DNA of 64,000 nt from an uncultured Eubacteriales bacterium. GTDB lineage: Bacteria; Bacillota; Clostridia; Christensenellales; UBA1242. Shown here piece after piece: positions 1-6,972 of this stretch. The notes below the pieces were generated by a model. The model saw nothing but the letters and a program-made list of their open reading frames with translations, had not been told where the DNA came from and searched no databases. Numbering within the stretch: the stretch's first letter is position 1; every line of letters starts with the position of its first letter. The DNA lies in NCBI GenBank assembly GCA_948607205.1, contig CAPERS010000001.1, forward strand, positions 62,001 to 126,000. The letters run 5' to 3'. The position numbers and the translations under genes were made by a program.

Positions 1-673
1 AATAAGTCAAATCGCAAACTTCATAGCCAAGACCGTTGAGATATAAAACAAAGTCCCTGAGCAATGAGATATGCACCTTTTTGTCTTTGATAACACCCTT
101 AAAGCGTTTTGCAAGTTCCTTTCCGCACTCAAATTGAGGCTTGAAAAGCATATAAATCTCGGCTTTTTGACCAAAAAACTCCTTAATTTTAGGAAAAATA
201 TGCCTAAGCGAGATAAAAGATATGTCACCAATCACAATTTCAGCGTCGGATATGAGTTTTTTGTCTACTTCACGAAAATCGGTATTTTCAAGGTTGACTA
301 CATTTGGATTTTGCACCAAACTTTCGTCAAGTTCACCACTTCCAACATCAAGTGAATACACCTTTTTTGCACCGCTAAGCAGTGCGATTTGGCTAAATCC
401 ACCAGTTGACGCACCAATATCCAGCACAATTTTGTCATAAAAGTCAATTCCAAAGGCATCTTTTGCCTTCAAAAGTTTATACGCACCACGCGAAACAAAG
501 GCGTCGCCTTCTTTAATTTCAATGTTATCATTTTCGCCAACTTTTGTTGAAACTTTTTGGCAAACTTTGCCATTGACAAAAACTTGCCCGCTTGATATCG
601 CACTTTGAGCCTTCTCTCTCGATGTAAATTTGTTAGTTTTAACCAAAAAACTGTCAATACGTATTTCTTCCAT
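1..673 (-). CDS. tlyA: TlyA-type rRNA 2'-O-methyltransferase (hemolysin A family), 3' end cut by window edge
   Basis: The reading frame runs from an ATG at 673 to the left edge without a stop, so about 224 residues are visible and the C-terminus is missing. Residues 1-60 look like an S4 RNA-binding domain (start MEEIRIDSFLV, then SSGQVFVNGK), followed by a FtsJ/Rossmann methyltransferase core with the SAM loop DIGASTGGFS near residue 85 and the GDISFISLRH stretch. The family methylates ribose 2'-O positions of 16S and 23S rRNA. There is no Shine-Dalgarno before the ATG; a TTGGTT-17-TAAAAT promoter ends 8 bp upstream, suggesting a leaderless mRNA. It lies downstream of fakA on the same strand but behind the fakA terminator. 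TlyA is often near sporulation and wall genes in Clostridia, so the context is ordinary. Confidence 0.9.
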   Translation of the reverse strand, partial: MEEIRIDSFLVKTNKFTSREKAQSAISSGQVFVNGKVCQKVSTKVGENDNIEIKEGDAFVSRGAYKLLKAKDAFGIDFYDKIVLDIGASTGGFSQIALLSGAKKVYSLDVGSGELDESLVQNPNVVNLENTDFREVDKKLISDAEIVIGDISFISLRHIFPKIKEFFGQKAEIYMLFKPQFECGKELAKRFKGVIKDKKVHISLLRDFVLYLNGLGYEVCDLTY

Positions 674-681
674 ATAAAAAT

Positions 682-710
682 ATTTTAATCCAAAAACAAA
701 AAAGAACCAA
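682..710 (-). promoter_or_regulatory. Candidate sigma-A promoter of tlyA (leaderless)
   Basis: On the minus strand TTGGTT (710-705), 17 bp, TAAAAT (687-682). The -10 box ends 8 bp before the ATG at 673, so the transcript would start at or within a base or two of the start codon. The -35 box overlaps the 3' arm of the fakA terminator. Confidence 0.5.
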
Positions 711-730
711 GCAAAATCGCTCGATTCTTT
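701..730 (-). terminator. Intrinsic terminator after fakA
   Basis: The minus strand reads AAAGAATCGAGC, a 6-base loop, then GCTTGGTTCTTT and further T residues. The stem has about 12 pairs, two of them G-U. Confidence 0.7.
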
Positions 731-782
731 GATTTTTACATATATTTAATAGTTTTTGCAATTGTTTTTAATTCTAAATTCT

Positions 783-2417
783 CTATTCAAGTGAAATGAG
801 ATAGTAATAAACTGGCTGACCGCCATACGCAGAAGTCACTTCGCAGTCAGGATACTTCTCGGCAAGTTTTTCGCAAAGTGCAGTCGCCTCTTCTTCGCGG
901 ATATCTTCGCCATAGAAAAGTGTGATGTTCATGGTATCTTCAGTGATAAGTTTTTCAACAAGGCGCTCAGTTGTGTCAGACACAAGTTTGCCTTTTGCAA
1001 GAATTGCCTTATCGTCAAGGCCGATGATTTCACCAACTGCAAGGTCAAAACCGTCAACATGAGTGTCACGAACGGCATAAGTCACAGATGCAGACTTCAC
1101 GCCTTTGATTGCGTCGTTCATTGCCTCAGTGTTCTCTTCAACGCTTCCATCTGGGTTGAAAGCAATGGCGCAAGTGATGCCCTCTGGCACACTCTTTGTG
1201 CCAATCACAATGAGGTTTTTGTTTGTGAGGTCGTTTGCTTGATTAGCAGCAAGGATGATGTTCTTGTTATTTGGGAAAACAAAGACATTTCTTGCAGGCA
1301 CTTTATCAGCAGCGGCTGCAATGTCAGCAGCACTTGGGTTCATTGTCTGTCCACCAACGATAATCTCATCAACGCTAAGGTCTTTGAAGATAGCGCTAAG
1401 TCCGTCGCCCGGAGCAACAGCAATCATGCCAATTTCCTTGGTTTCTTCCATGATATTGGCTTTTTTCTTGAGTTCTCTGTTCTGCTCACGCATGTTTTCA
1501 ATCTTAATATTATAGATTTCACCAAGTTCAAGCGCATAGCCAATGGCTTTGTTTGGCTCGTTGGAGTGAACGTGAACTTTGACAAGATTTAAGTCACCAA
1601 TGCAGATAACAGAATCGCCAATCGCCATAAGTTTCTCACGGAGTTTGTCGATGTCTGCCTCAGTTGTCTTTTTCTTCATGTGGATTATCATATACTCAGT
1701 GCAGTAACCAAATTCGATATCGCCAAGCGCATTGATGTCAGCAATAACGTCATCAACAGATTGAGGTGCTTTTTCGTCTTCGAATTGGAATTCAAAATCT
1801 TCCTCGCCCATGATGAGTTTATAAAATCCAGTGAAAATAACAATAATTCCCCTTCCGCCAGCGTCAACAACGCCCGCTTTTTTGAGAACTGGAAGCATTT
1901 CAGGTGTCTGTTTGAGGATTTCTTCACCAGTGTCAAGAACTCGCTTGAAAAATTCTTCAAAGTTATCGCACTTCTTTGCAACATTGACAGCGTTTTCAGC
2001 CATAACACGAATGACAGTGAGGATTGTTCCCTCTTTTGGCTTGGTCACTGCCTTGTATGCAATGTTAGCACCTTCTTGCATAGCTTTGGCAAAAACTTTT
2101 GTAGTGATTTCATTTGCCTTTTTTATCTCACTGCAAAAACCTTTGAAAATTTGAGATGTGATAACACCACTGTTTCCTCTCGCACCTTTGAGAGCACCTT
2201 TGGCAAAAGCCTCGCTCAGCGCGTCTAAATCATTTGTGATACATTTTGAAACTTCACCAACAGCAGACTTCATCGTGAGGAACATGTTTGTTCCAGTGTC
2301 TCCATCAGGAACAGGGAACACATTGAGTGAGTCCACATATTTCTTATTTTGCTCTAAAAGCCCAGCACCAGCAACAATCATCTTGCGGAATGTTGCGCCG
2401 TTAATTGTCTTAATCAT
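783..2417 (-). CDS. fakA: FakA-like fatty acid kinase / DAK2-domain protein (YloV family)
   Basis: A 544-residue protein with the N-terminal DhaL/DAK2 ATP-binding domain (about residues 8-200). The metal-nucleotide motif PVPDGDTGTNM is at residues 35-45 and GARGNSGVI follows near residue 80. The rest matches the middle and C-terminal domains of YloV/FakA, which phosphorylates fatty acids bound to a FakB partner for phospholipid synthesis; no fakB is seen here. The length is close to the family norm (about 550). The ATG at 2417 has the SD TTAGGAG. It lies 9 bp after asp23 and is surely cotranscribed with it, the same pair as yloU-yloV in Bacillus. Confidence 0.93.
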   Translation of the reverse strand: MIKTINGATFRKMIVAGAGLLEQNKKYVDSLNVFPVPDGDTGTNMFLTMKSAVGEVSKCITNDLDALSEAFAKGALKGARGNSGVITSQIFKGFCSEIKKANEITTKVFAKAMQEGANIAYKAVTKPKEGTILTVIRVMAENAVNVAKKCDNFEEFFKRVLDTGEEILKQTPEMLPVLKKAGVVDAGGRGIIVIFTGFYKLIMGEEDFEFQFEDEKAPQSVDDVIADINALGDIEFGYCTEYMIIHMKKKTTEADIDKLREKLMAIGDSVICIGDLNLVKVHVHSNEPNKAIGYALELGEIYNIKIENMREQNRELKKKANIMEETKEIGMIAVAPGDGLSAIFKDLSVDEIIVGGQTMNPSAADIAAAADKVPARNVFVFPNNKNIILAANQANDLTNKNLIVIGTKSVPEGITCAIAFNPDGSVEENTEAMNDAIKGVKSASVTYAVRDTHVDGFDLAVGEIIGLDDKAILAKGKLVSDTTERLVEKLITEDTMNITLFYGEDIREEEATALCEKLAEKYPDCEVTSAYGGQPVYYYLISLE

Positions 2418-2426
2418 ATTTAACTC

Positions 2427-2777
2427 CTAAACCCTAACACCAACAACATGAACATTGACAGCGTCAACAAGCATGCCAGTGAAGTTCTCAACGCTATACT
2501 TCACCGCTTTGCGAAGTGACTCAGCCACCGCACTGATAGACACACCGTATTTTAAAATACAGTAAACATCAATGAAGATTCTGTTGTCGATATGACTTAT
2601 CTTGATTCCTTTGGAATAAGATTCTTTTTTCATTAATTCTTTGGCGCTGTCCACGAGGGACTTTGAAACAAGGTCAACAACGCCATAGCAGTCGAGAACG
2701 GTATAGCCAGCCACAACTCGAATAGAATTGTCGCTGATTGAAATATTGCCATAGTAGTTATTGGTATCGACTGTCAA
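2427..2777 (-). CDS. Asp23/Gls24 family envelope stress protein (YloU-like)
   Basis: A 116-residue Asp23/Gls24-family protein: the stretch ISISDNSIRVVAGYTVLD and the C-terminal VDAVNVHVVGVRV are typical. Members are cytosolic or membrane-associated proteins linked to envelope stress, and one copy is regularly encoded next to fakA. The start is TTG at 2777, supported by an AGGGGG SD 8 bases upstream. A possible promoter (TTGGGA-17-TATAGG, 2832-2804) lies close before it. It is the first gene of the asp23-fakA pair and diverges from rpmB, as in Bacillus. Confidence 0.9.
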   Translation of the reverse strand: MTVDTNNYYGNISISDNSIRVVAGYTVLDCYGVVDLVSKSLVDSAKELMKKESYSKGIKISHIDNRIFIDVYCILKYGVSISAVAESLRKAVKYSVENFTGMLVDAVNVHVVGVRV

Positions 2778-2803
2778 ACTTTTGACCCCCTAAATATATT
2801 TCG

Positions 2804-2832
2804 CCTATATTAATATACAATACTTTTCCCAA
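2804..2832 (-). promoter_or_regulatory. Candidate promoter of asp23-fakA
   Basis: TTGGGA (2832-2827), 17 bp, TATAGG (2809-2804) on the minus strand, 27 bp upstream of the TTG start. The hexamers are only moderate matches. Confidence 0.4.
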
Positions 2833-2910
2833 AAACACAAACATTTTCGTTCAGTTGGAAAGAATTTTTTAAAAATTTATTGCGAGTTAAACATTTTTCT
2901 TCAAAAACAG

Positions 2911-2939
2911 TTGCTTTTTGCAAAAAAAAATGATATAGT
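2911..2939 (+). promoter_or_regulatory. Promoter of rpmB
   Basis: TTGCTT (2911-2916), 17 bp, TATAGT (2934-2939), 33 bp upstream of the rpmB ATG. A GGAGG Shine-Dalgarno follows. Confidence 0.7.
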
Positions 2940-2972
2940 TAAGTGCAATAGAAATGAATATGGAGGATTATT

Positions 2973-3155
2973 ATGAGCAGAACATGTGAAGTATGCGGAA
3001 GAGGAAAGGCATCAGGCAAAAATGTTTCTTTCTCAAACCGTAAGTCAAACAGAACTTATGAACTTAACTTGCAAAAAACAACAATGGTTGTTGACGGCAA
3101 GGAAAAGAGCGTTAGAGCTTGCACAAAATGCATTAAATCAGCAAAGGCAAACTAA
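2973..3155 (+). CDS. rpmB: 50S ribosomal protein L28
   Basis: A 60-residue L28 with the zinc-binding arrangement CEVC near the N-terminus and CTKC near the C-terminus (the C+ form), and the SFSNRKSNRTY segment of the family. L28 binds 23S rRNA in the large subunit. ATG with SD TGGAGG. It is monocistronic, with its own promoter and terminator, between the divergent asp23-fakA pair and spoVM on the opposite strand. That reproduces the spoVM-rpmB-yloU-yloV neighbourhood of Bacillus. Confidence 0.98.
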   Translation: MSRTCEVCGRGKASGKNVSFSNRKSNRTYELNLQKTTMVVDGKEKSVRACTKCIKSAKAN

Positions 3156-3181
3156 GGTCGTTATTTAACGATATCTTTTTT

Positions 3182-3206
3182 AAGGCAGTTTAAACTGCCT
3201 TTTTTC
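3182..3206 (+). terminator. Terminator of rpmB
   Basis: AAGGCAGTTTAAACTGCCTTTTTT: a self-complementary stem followed by a T-tract, 27 bp after the rpmB stop. Confidence 0.85.
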
Positions 3207-3300
3207 ATGCAAAAATTCTATTTCAGACTGTCGTCCAAAATAGTATATGCCACCGCATAGAATGTTATGTAATTAAGTTAAATCAAACGAAGATAAGAAC

Positions 3301-3405
3301 TTACGCCTCATCTTCGCTCTTTTGTTTGTTAACTCTTCTTCTTAAAAGTCTTGAAAGCCACTTTGGCGCTTTGATACATATGATTGTGAATTTTTGCTTT
3401 TCCAT
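3301..3405 (-). CDS. spoVM: SpoVM-like spore coat anchor peptide, 34 residues
   Basis: A small frame from ATG (3405) to TAA (3301) encodes a 34-residue peptide whose core IKAPKWLSRLLRR aligns with the amphipathic helix of Bacillus SpoVM (IKLPKFLGGIVRA), including the Lys-Pro-Lys. SpoVM recognises the convex forespore membrane and recruits SpoIVA. The identification rests on this alignment and on synteny: Bacillus has spoVM directly beside rpmB-yloU-yloV, as here. spoIVA and sipL are also in this window. No Shine-Dalgarno is visible; a possible sigma-E promoter lies at 3419-3448. The C-terminal tail (KQKSEDEA) is longer than in the 26-residue Bacillus peptide. It is too short to be found by usual ORF cut-offs. 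Confidence 0.75.
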   Translation of the reverse strand: MEKQKFTIICIKAPKWLSRLLRRRVNKQKSEDEA

Positions 3406-3418
3406 ACTATGATATATG

Positions 3419-3448
3419 ACCATATGCGAAAATGTGTTAAAAAATTCA
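3419..3448 (-). promoter_or_regulatory. Candidate sigma-E promoter of spoVM
   Basis: The minus strand shows TGAATTTT (3448-3441), 14 bp, CATATGGT (3426-3419), resembling the sigma-E pattern (-35 ending ATATT, -10 CATACANT). It lies 13 bp from the ATG. The -35 region overlaps the terminator of the upstream XRE gene. Confidence 0.4.
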
Positions 3449-3469
3449 CCCTGTCAAGAGTGAATTTTT
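3439..3469 (-). terminator. Terminator of the first XRE gene
   Basis: AAAAATTCAC and GTGAATTTTT arms around a short loop, ending in T residues on the minus strand, about 20 bp after the XRE stop codon. Confidence 0.75.
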
Positions 3470-3488
3470 GTATTTAAGTTTTATGTAT

Positions 3489-3722
3489 TTAATCGTCAAT
3501 ATTATCAAATATCGAATCATTGAAAAATTCTTGTAGAGATATATTCAATGTAGCGCAAATTTGATATACGGTTTCAGTGCTAACTCTTTTCTTTTTATTA
3601 TTTATCACATCTGAAATAGTAGAACGAGGAACCCCGCCATATTTAAATAATGCATACTGAGAAAGATGTCTTTCATCTAAAAGAAATTTGACTCTCTGTG
3701 CAATCGCCTCTGTTAATTTCAT
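3489..3722 (-). CDS. XRE-family HTH repressor, paralog 1
   Basis: A 77-residue single-domain Cro/CI-type regulator. The helix-turn-helix spans about residues 15-45 (SQYALFKYGGVPRSTISDV), and the helical tail VYQICATLNISLQEFF is typical of XRE proteins. It is about 60 percent identical by eye to the next gene (3821-4054) and shares its upstream operator, so the two probably bind the same site. ATG with SD AGGAG. It probably represses itself and may cross-regulate its paralog and the divergent SLOG gene. No mobile-element genes are adjacent. Confidence 0.88.
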   Translation of the reverse strand: MKLTEAIAQRVKFLLDERHLSQYALFKYGGVPRSTISDVINNKKKRVSTETVYQICATLNISLQEFFNDSIFDNIDD

Positions 3723-3744
3723 TTTTCACTCCTTTCCTAACTTA

Positions 3745-3760
3745 GTTCGCTATTTTGAAT
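3745..3760. promoter_or_regulatory. Operator copy 1 (GTTCGCTATTTTGAAT)
   Basis: A 16-bp site related to GTTCGCTATTTAGAAC, a quasi-palindrome with GTTC/GAAC ends. It is followed by TTATA such that a minus-strand TATAAT (3764-3759) overlaps it, the same arrangement as before the second XRE gene. Confidence 0.65.
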
Positions 3761-3820
3761 TATAATGTCTTTCAAATATATAACCGTCCGCCAGTCAGAG
3801 CATAAAGGATTAATATATAA

Positions 3821-4054
3821 TTAGTCGTCCAAATCTTCAAAGAAATCGCTTGTATAAAAATCTGCTAATGATATCCCCAAAGTAGAACATATTTGATATA
3901 TAGTGTCAGAACTTACTTTTTTCTTTTTGACATTTAAAACATCTGATATCGTAGAACGAGGAATTCCTCCCACTTTAAATAAATAATATGGTTTTAAACC
4001 TTTCTCATTTAATAATTCTTTAACTCTTTCCGCAATAGCTTCCGTTAATTTCAT
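3821..4054 (-). CDS. XRE-family HTH repressor, paralog 2
   Basis: A 77-residue Cro/CI-type regulator with the same layout as its neighbour: MKLTEAIAERV start, HTH with GGIPRSTISDV, and a C-terminal acidic tail (FFEDLDD). ATG with a strong SD (AAGGAGGAG). It faces away from the SLOG gene at 4205, and the 150-bp gap between them carries three copies of the 16-bp operator flanking both promoters. That pattern points to an autorepressor that also controls the divergent gene. What inactivates the repressor is not evident, since there is no sensor or protease domain. Confidence 0.88.
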   Translation of the reverse strand: MKLTEAIAERVKELLNEKGLKPYYLFKVGGIPRSTISDVLNVKKKKVSSDTIYQICSTLGISLADFYTSDFFEDLDD

Positions 4055-4074
4055 AACTCCTCCTTACAACCATA

Positions 4075-4090
4075 GTTCGCTATTTAGAAT
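4075..4090. promoter_or_regulatory. Operator copy 2 (GTTCGCTATTTAGAAT)
   Basis: Second copy of the 16-bp site. It overlaps a minus-strand TATAAT (4094-4089) that would drive the second XRE gene, so binding here should block that promoter. Confidence 0.7.
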
Positions 4091-4115
4091 TATAAAATTT
4101 TTCAAAAAATATTCC

Positions 4116-4131
4116 GTACGCTATTTAGAAC
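4116..4131. promoter_or_regulatory. Operator copy 3 (GTACGCTATTTAGAAC)
   Basis: Third copy, 2 bp upstream of the -35 box of the SLOG-gene promoter. Confidence 0.7.
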
Positions 4132-4133
4132 GC

Positions 4134-4162
4134 TTTACATATTTTAATTTAAGTGCTATGAT
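4134..4162 (+). promoter_or_regulatory. Promoter of the SLOG gene
   Basis: TTTACA (4134-4139), 17 bp, TATGAT (4157-4162). It is bracketed by operator copies 3 and 4, as expected for a repressed promoter. Confidence 0.6.
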
Positions 4163-4173
4163 AATATAAAATA

Positions 4174-4189
4174 GCACGCTATTTAGAAC
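4174..4189. promoter_or_regulatory. Operator copy 4 (GCACGCTATTTAGAAC)
   Basis: Fourth copy, covering the region just after the predicted transcription start of the SLOG gene and before its SD. Confidence 0.7.
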
Positions 4190-4204
4190 ATATGTGAGGT
4201 CATT

Positions 4205-4693
4205 ATGAACGGAAAAATTTGTTTTATCGGTCATCGGAACTTTTTACCAATAGATATCGAAGAAAGATTAATCAATGTAATAAAAAATGTAATTGATAGT
4301 GGTTATAATTCTTTTATAATCGGTTCGCATGGAGAATTTGACCGTATGGCTTTATTGGCTTGCAAATTTCTTAGAAGAACTTACAAAAACATTGACATTG
4401 AAGTTGCAATAACTAGTGTAACCCAAATAAATCCTATAATTATTGAAGATGAATTAGGAGTATGGCGTTCTTATAACCATATTTTTGAGGATGTCAAAAC
4501 AATCATGTATGATATAGAAGAAGAGTATTTTAAAAAACGAATTACAGTTAGCAATCGGATTATGATAGACAACTGCGATACAATTATTTGCTATGTAAAT
4601 CCGAATAAATATAGAAGTGGTGCTAAAACCGCTTTGAATTACGCTAAACGAAAAGGGTTAAAAATTATTAATCTTTATTATGAAGATGATTAA
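4205..4693 (+). CDS. SLOG-family protein (DUF1273/YpsA-like)
   Basis: A 162-residue protein opening with CFIGHRNF, the GHR signature of DUF1273/SLOG Rossmannoid proteins, and carrying IIGSHGEFDRMALLA, the glycine-rich ligand loop followed by the conserved helix. SLOG domains bind nucleotides or NAD-like ligands, and some serve as sensors in anti-phage systems. This one has no fused effector domain. SD GAGGT before ATG. It is divergent from two XRE repressors and has their operators on both sides of its promoter. The function is unknown; a nucleotide-sensing or defence-related role is inference from family and context. Confidence 0.75.
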   Translation: MNGKICFIGHRNFLPIDIEERLINVIKNVIDSGYNSFIIGSHGEFDRMALLACKFLRRTYKNIDIEVAITSVTQINPIIIEDELGVWRSYNHIFEDVKTIMYDIEEEYFKKRITVSNRIMIDNCDTIICYVNPNKYRSGAKTALNYAKRKGLKIINLYYEDD

Positions 4694-4721
4694 AAATACC
4701 AGCCTGAATGCTGGTATTTTT
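4692..4721 (+). terminator. Terminator of the SLOG gene
   Basis: AAAAATACCAGC, a 6-base loop, GCTGGTATTTTT: a 12-bp perfect stem overlapping the stop codon. It is symmetric, so it can also serve the minus-strand gene at 4738. Confidence 0.85.
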
Positions 4722-4737
4722 AATTTATTCAAAGGTG

Positions 4738-5016
4738 TTAATCCTCTTTTGGCGAGTCTTCTTCCTTAGTGAACGGAATATCAGATTTCCTATATATGTC
4801 TTTGAGCGCGCAATCAAGCCATTGCATATGCCTCTCCATTTCTTTAAACAACAGCTTCTGATTCGCATATAATTCCACTTTACTGATTCCGCTATCAATC
4901 CGACAACGATTGCTACCATTGCAATCTTTTCTACCGTTTAAACTGCAATGTCCAACAGGTATTTTCTCAAAGCTTCCAGTTCTTTCTGAAAATATATAAT
5001 GTTGCTCAAAAAACAC
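4738..5016 (-). CDS. Hypothetical 92-residue Cys-containing protein
   Basis: The frame starts at GTG (5016) with the SD AAAGGA five bases upstream. It has four Cys (GHCSLN, KDCNG, NRCRID, and LDCAL further on) and a central helical segment (ISKVELYANQKLLFKEM). I do not recognise the family. The clear SD, its own place between terminators, and the ordered mixture of turn-rich and helical parts support it as a real gene. It belongs to the accessory patch between spoVM and spoIVA. Confidence 0.55.
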   Translation of the reverse strand: MFFEQHYIFSERTGSFEKIPVGHCSLNGRKDCNGSNRCRIDSGISKVELYANQKLLFKEMERHMQWLDCALKDIYRKSDIPFTKEEDSPKED

Positions 5017-5133
5017 ACAATCCTTTTTAAAATTTTGATATTCGTTTGGAAAATTAAGTCAACTAAATATCTAAATTTCCTTCGATATGAAAAGATTTGC
5101 CTTTTTAACTAAATTTTATGAGATAATATTTTT

Positions 5134-5351
5134 ATGAAAATAAAAAATGATTATGGTGAAAATTTAAGAAAAAATTTGGCTCTCTTTATCTCTCAAAAAT
5201 CAAAAAATAAAGAAGAATTTGCAAAGCTTATGGGTGTAAATTCTGGCATGATTCAAACTGGTTAACAGGAAGACAAGAGCCATCTTTTCGCAATATCTGC
5301 AAATTGATTGAAATTTTAGATTGCACTTTTGAAGAATTAATACAGGACTAA
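5134..5351 (+). pseudogene. Frameshifted XRE-family HTH gene
   Basis: From ATG 5134 the frame reads an XRE start (NLRKNLALFISQ, then KEEFAKLMGVNSGMIQ) and hits TAA at about 5263. The remainder of the domain (NWLTGRQEPSFRNI, then CKLIEILDCTFEEL) continues in another frame to TAA at 5351. One small indel near 5255-5262 explains the break. Both halves together give a normal HTH of about 70 residues. It could instead be a sequencing error. It is the third XRE relative in 2 kb but is not closely similar to the two intact ones. Confidence 0.7.
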
Positions 5352-5370
5352 AAAATATCAACCTTATAGA

Positions 5371-5397
5371 AAAAAAGCGGATAATCCGCTTTTTTTA
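5371..5397. terminator. Bidirectional terminator between XRE pseudogene and spoIVA
   Basis: AAAAAAGCGGATAATCCGCTTTTTT, T-tracts on both strands, overlapping the spoIVA stop codon region. Confidence 0.85.
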
Positions 5398-6870
5398 AAG
5401 TAATATACAAATCACTCCGCCTTTGCCTTCATTGACAATTCTGCCAAGAGTTTTGCGCATTTTGCGTTGTGCTTCAACTGGCATCATGACAAGTTTGTTG
5501 TTAACATTGTCGCCGATAAGGCTGTAAAGGCTTCTGCCCAAGATGTTTGTGTCCCAAATTGATGTTGGGTCAGTTTCGAACTGCTCCATAAGATTCTTTG
5601 CAAGGTCTTGGCTTTGGTCTTCTGTTCCAACCATTGGAGTAACTTCAGTTTCAACGTCTACGCGCATGATGTGAAGGCTTGGTGCAGTTGCTCTGATTTT
5701 AACGCCGTAGCGTCCGCCCTGCTTGATAATTTCTGGCTCGCCAAGTTCAAAGTCTTCTTTCTTAGGCTCAACGACGCCATAGCCTGTTTCGTTCACGCCA
5801 ACAAGAGCGTCTTTGATTTTGTCGTATTCACGTTTTGCAATGGCAAGTTCTTTGATATAGCCGATAAGTTCATAGTCATCGTTGATTTCATAGCCACATT
5901 CGCGAGAAAGAACTTTATAGAAAAGGTCTTCTTTTGGAATAACATTGAATTCAACCACTCCTTCGCTGGCTTCCATGCTTGTGAAAGTGATTGGGTCAAA
6001 TGACTCGCTTTCAGTGAAGGCAAGACCGCTTTTATCAACTTCGCTGAGTTTGTTCATTTTCGCGCCCATGCGCTTAACTTCAGCTGAGATCTCAGAGATG
6101 ATATCACTGTTAAAATCAAGTGCTTGAAGCCATTTTGGCATTTTGACTCTGATTGACTTAACTGGGAACTCCATAAGAATTTTTTCAAAAATCTTATCAA
6201 CATCGTCCTCTTTGAGTTCAAGCGCATTGACTGGAACAACAGGCACGTCATATTTTTCATTAAGTGAAGATGCAAGTTTTTTTGCATCGGCAGAACTTGG
6301 ATTTTTTGTGTTGAGAACGATAACGAAAGGCTTTCCGCTTGCTTTCATTTCGCTGACAACGCGCTCTTCTGCCTCAACATAACTTCCTCTTGCGATGTCA
6401 GTGATTGAGCCGTCAGTTGTGACGAGGATTCCGATTGTGCTGTGCTCATCGATAACCTTTTTTGTTCCAAGTTCGGCAGCCTCTTCAAAAGGAAGTTCCT
6501 CTTCCGACCAAGGTGTTTTAACAAGACGAGGCTTATCGTTTTCAGTGTGACCCATTACACCGCTGACAAGATAGCCAACACAGTCAATCATACGAACGCG
6601 CATATCAGCATTTGCGACCTTAATCTTAACCGCTTCGTTAGGCACGAAATGAGGTTGAGTTGTCATGATTGTTTTTCCGTCTGCTGATTGTGGAAGTTCA
6701 TCCACAGTTCTATCTTTTGCATTTTTTTCTGTGATGTTTGGCACAACAAGTTTTTGCATAAACTGAGTGATGAAAGTTGACTTGCCAACTCTGACAGGTC
6801 CAACCACACCAATATATATATCACCGTTTGTGCGCGATTTAATATCATCATAGATTTCATATTTTTCCAT
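5395..6870 (-). CDS. spoIVA: Stage IV sporulation protein A, spore coat ATPase
   Basis: 491 residues starting at ATG 6870 (MEKYEIYDDIKSR), preferred over an in-frame upstream ATG because AAGGAGG lies 8 bases before it; the family length is 492. It carries the Walker A GPVRVGKST near residue 24, the switch-like TTQPHFVPNEA segment, an unusually long middle domain, and the C-terminal ICILL ending. SpoIVA hydrolyses ATP to polymerise around the forespore as the coat basement layer, anchored by SpoVM and bound by SipL. Both partner genes are in this window. A sigma-E-like promoter lies at 6897-6926. In many Clostridia gpsA lies between plsY and spoIVA; here it is missing. Confidence 0.97.
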   Translation of the reverse strand: MEKYEIYDDIKSRTNGDIYIGVVGPVRVGKSTFITQFMQKLVVPNITEKNAKDRTVDELPQSADGKTIMTTQPHFVPNEAVKIKVANADMRVRMIDCVGYLVSGVMGHTENDKPRLVKTPWSEEELPFEEAAELGTKKVIDEHSTIGILVTTDGSITDIARGSYVEAEERVVSEMKASGKPFVIVLNTKNPSSADAKKLASSLNEKYDVPVVPVNALELKEDDVDKIFEKILMEFPVKSIRVKMPKWLQALDFNSDIISEISAEVKRMGAKMNKLSEVDKSGLAFTESESFDPITFTSMEASEGVVEFNVIPKEDLFYKVLSRECGYEINDDYELIGYIKELAIAKREYDKIKDALVGVNETGYGVVEPKKEDFELGEPEIIKQGGRYGVKIRATAPSLHIMRVDVETEVTPMVGTEDQSQDLAKNLMEQFETDPTSIWDTNILGRSLYSLIGDNVNNKLVMMPVEAQRKMRKTLGRIVNEGKGGVICILL

Positions 6871-6896
6871 AAAAAATGCCTCCTTATGACACAAGT

Positions 6897-6926
6897 ATCA
6901 TATGAAGGCTATCAAAACAATAGAAC
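6897..6926 (-). promoter_or_regulatory. Candidate sigma-E promoter of spoIVA
   Basis: The minus strand shows GTTCTATT (6926-6919), 14 bp, CATATGAT (6904-6897), 26 bp before the ATG. The -10 differs by one base from the one proposed for spoVM (CATATGGT). Confidence 0.5.
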
Positions 6927-6972
6927 ATTTTTGATTTAAAATTTTTTCTTTATTATTAAGTGTTTTTGAGTG

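Noticed and set aside
1059..1592. 177-codon plus-strand frame opposite fakA
   Set aside because: Lies fully within fakA, whose family match is clear; composition is that of an antisense shadow.
3439..5397. Accessory patch as a prophage remnant
   Set aside because: Apart from XRE-type regulators there are no integrase, structural or attachment-site signals.
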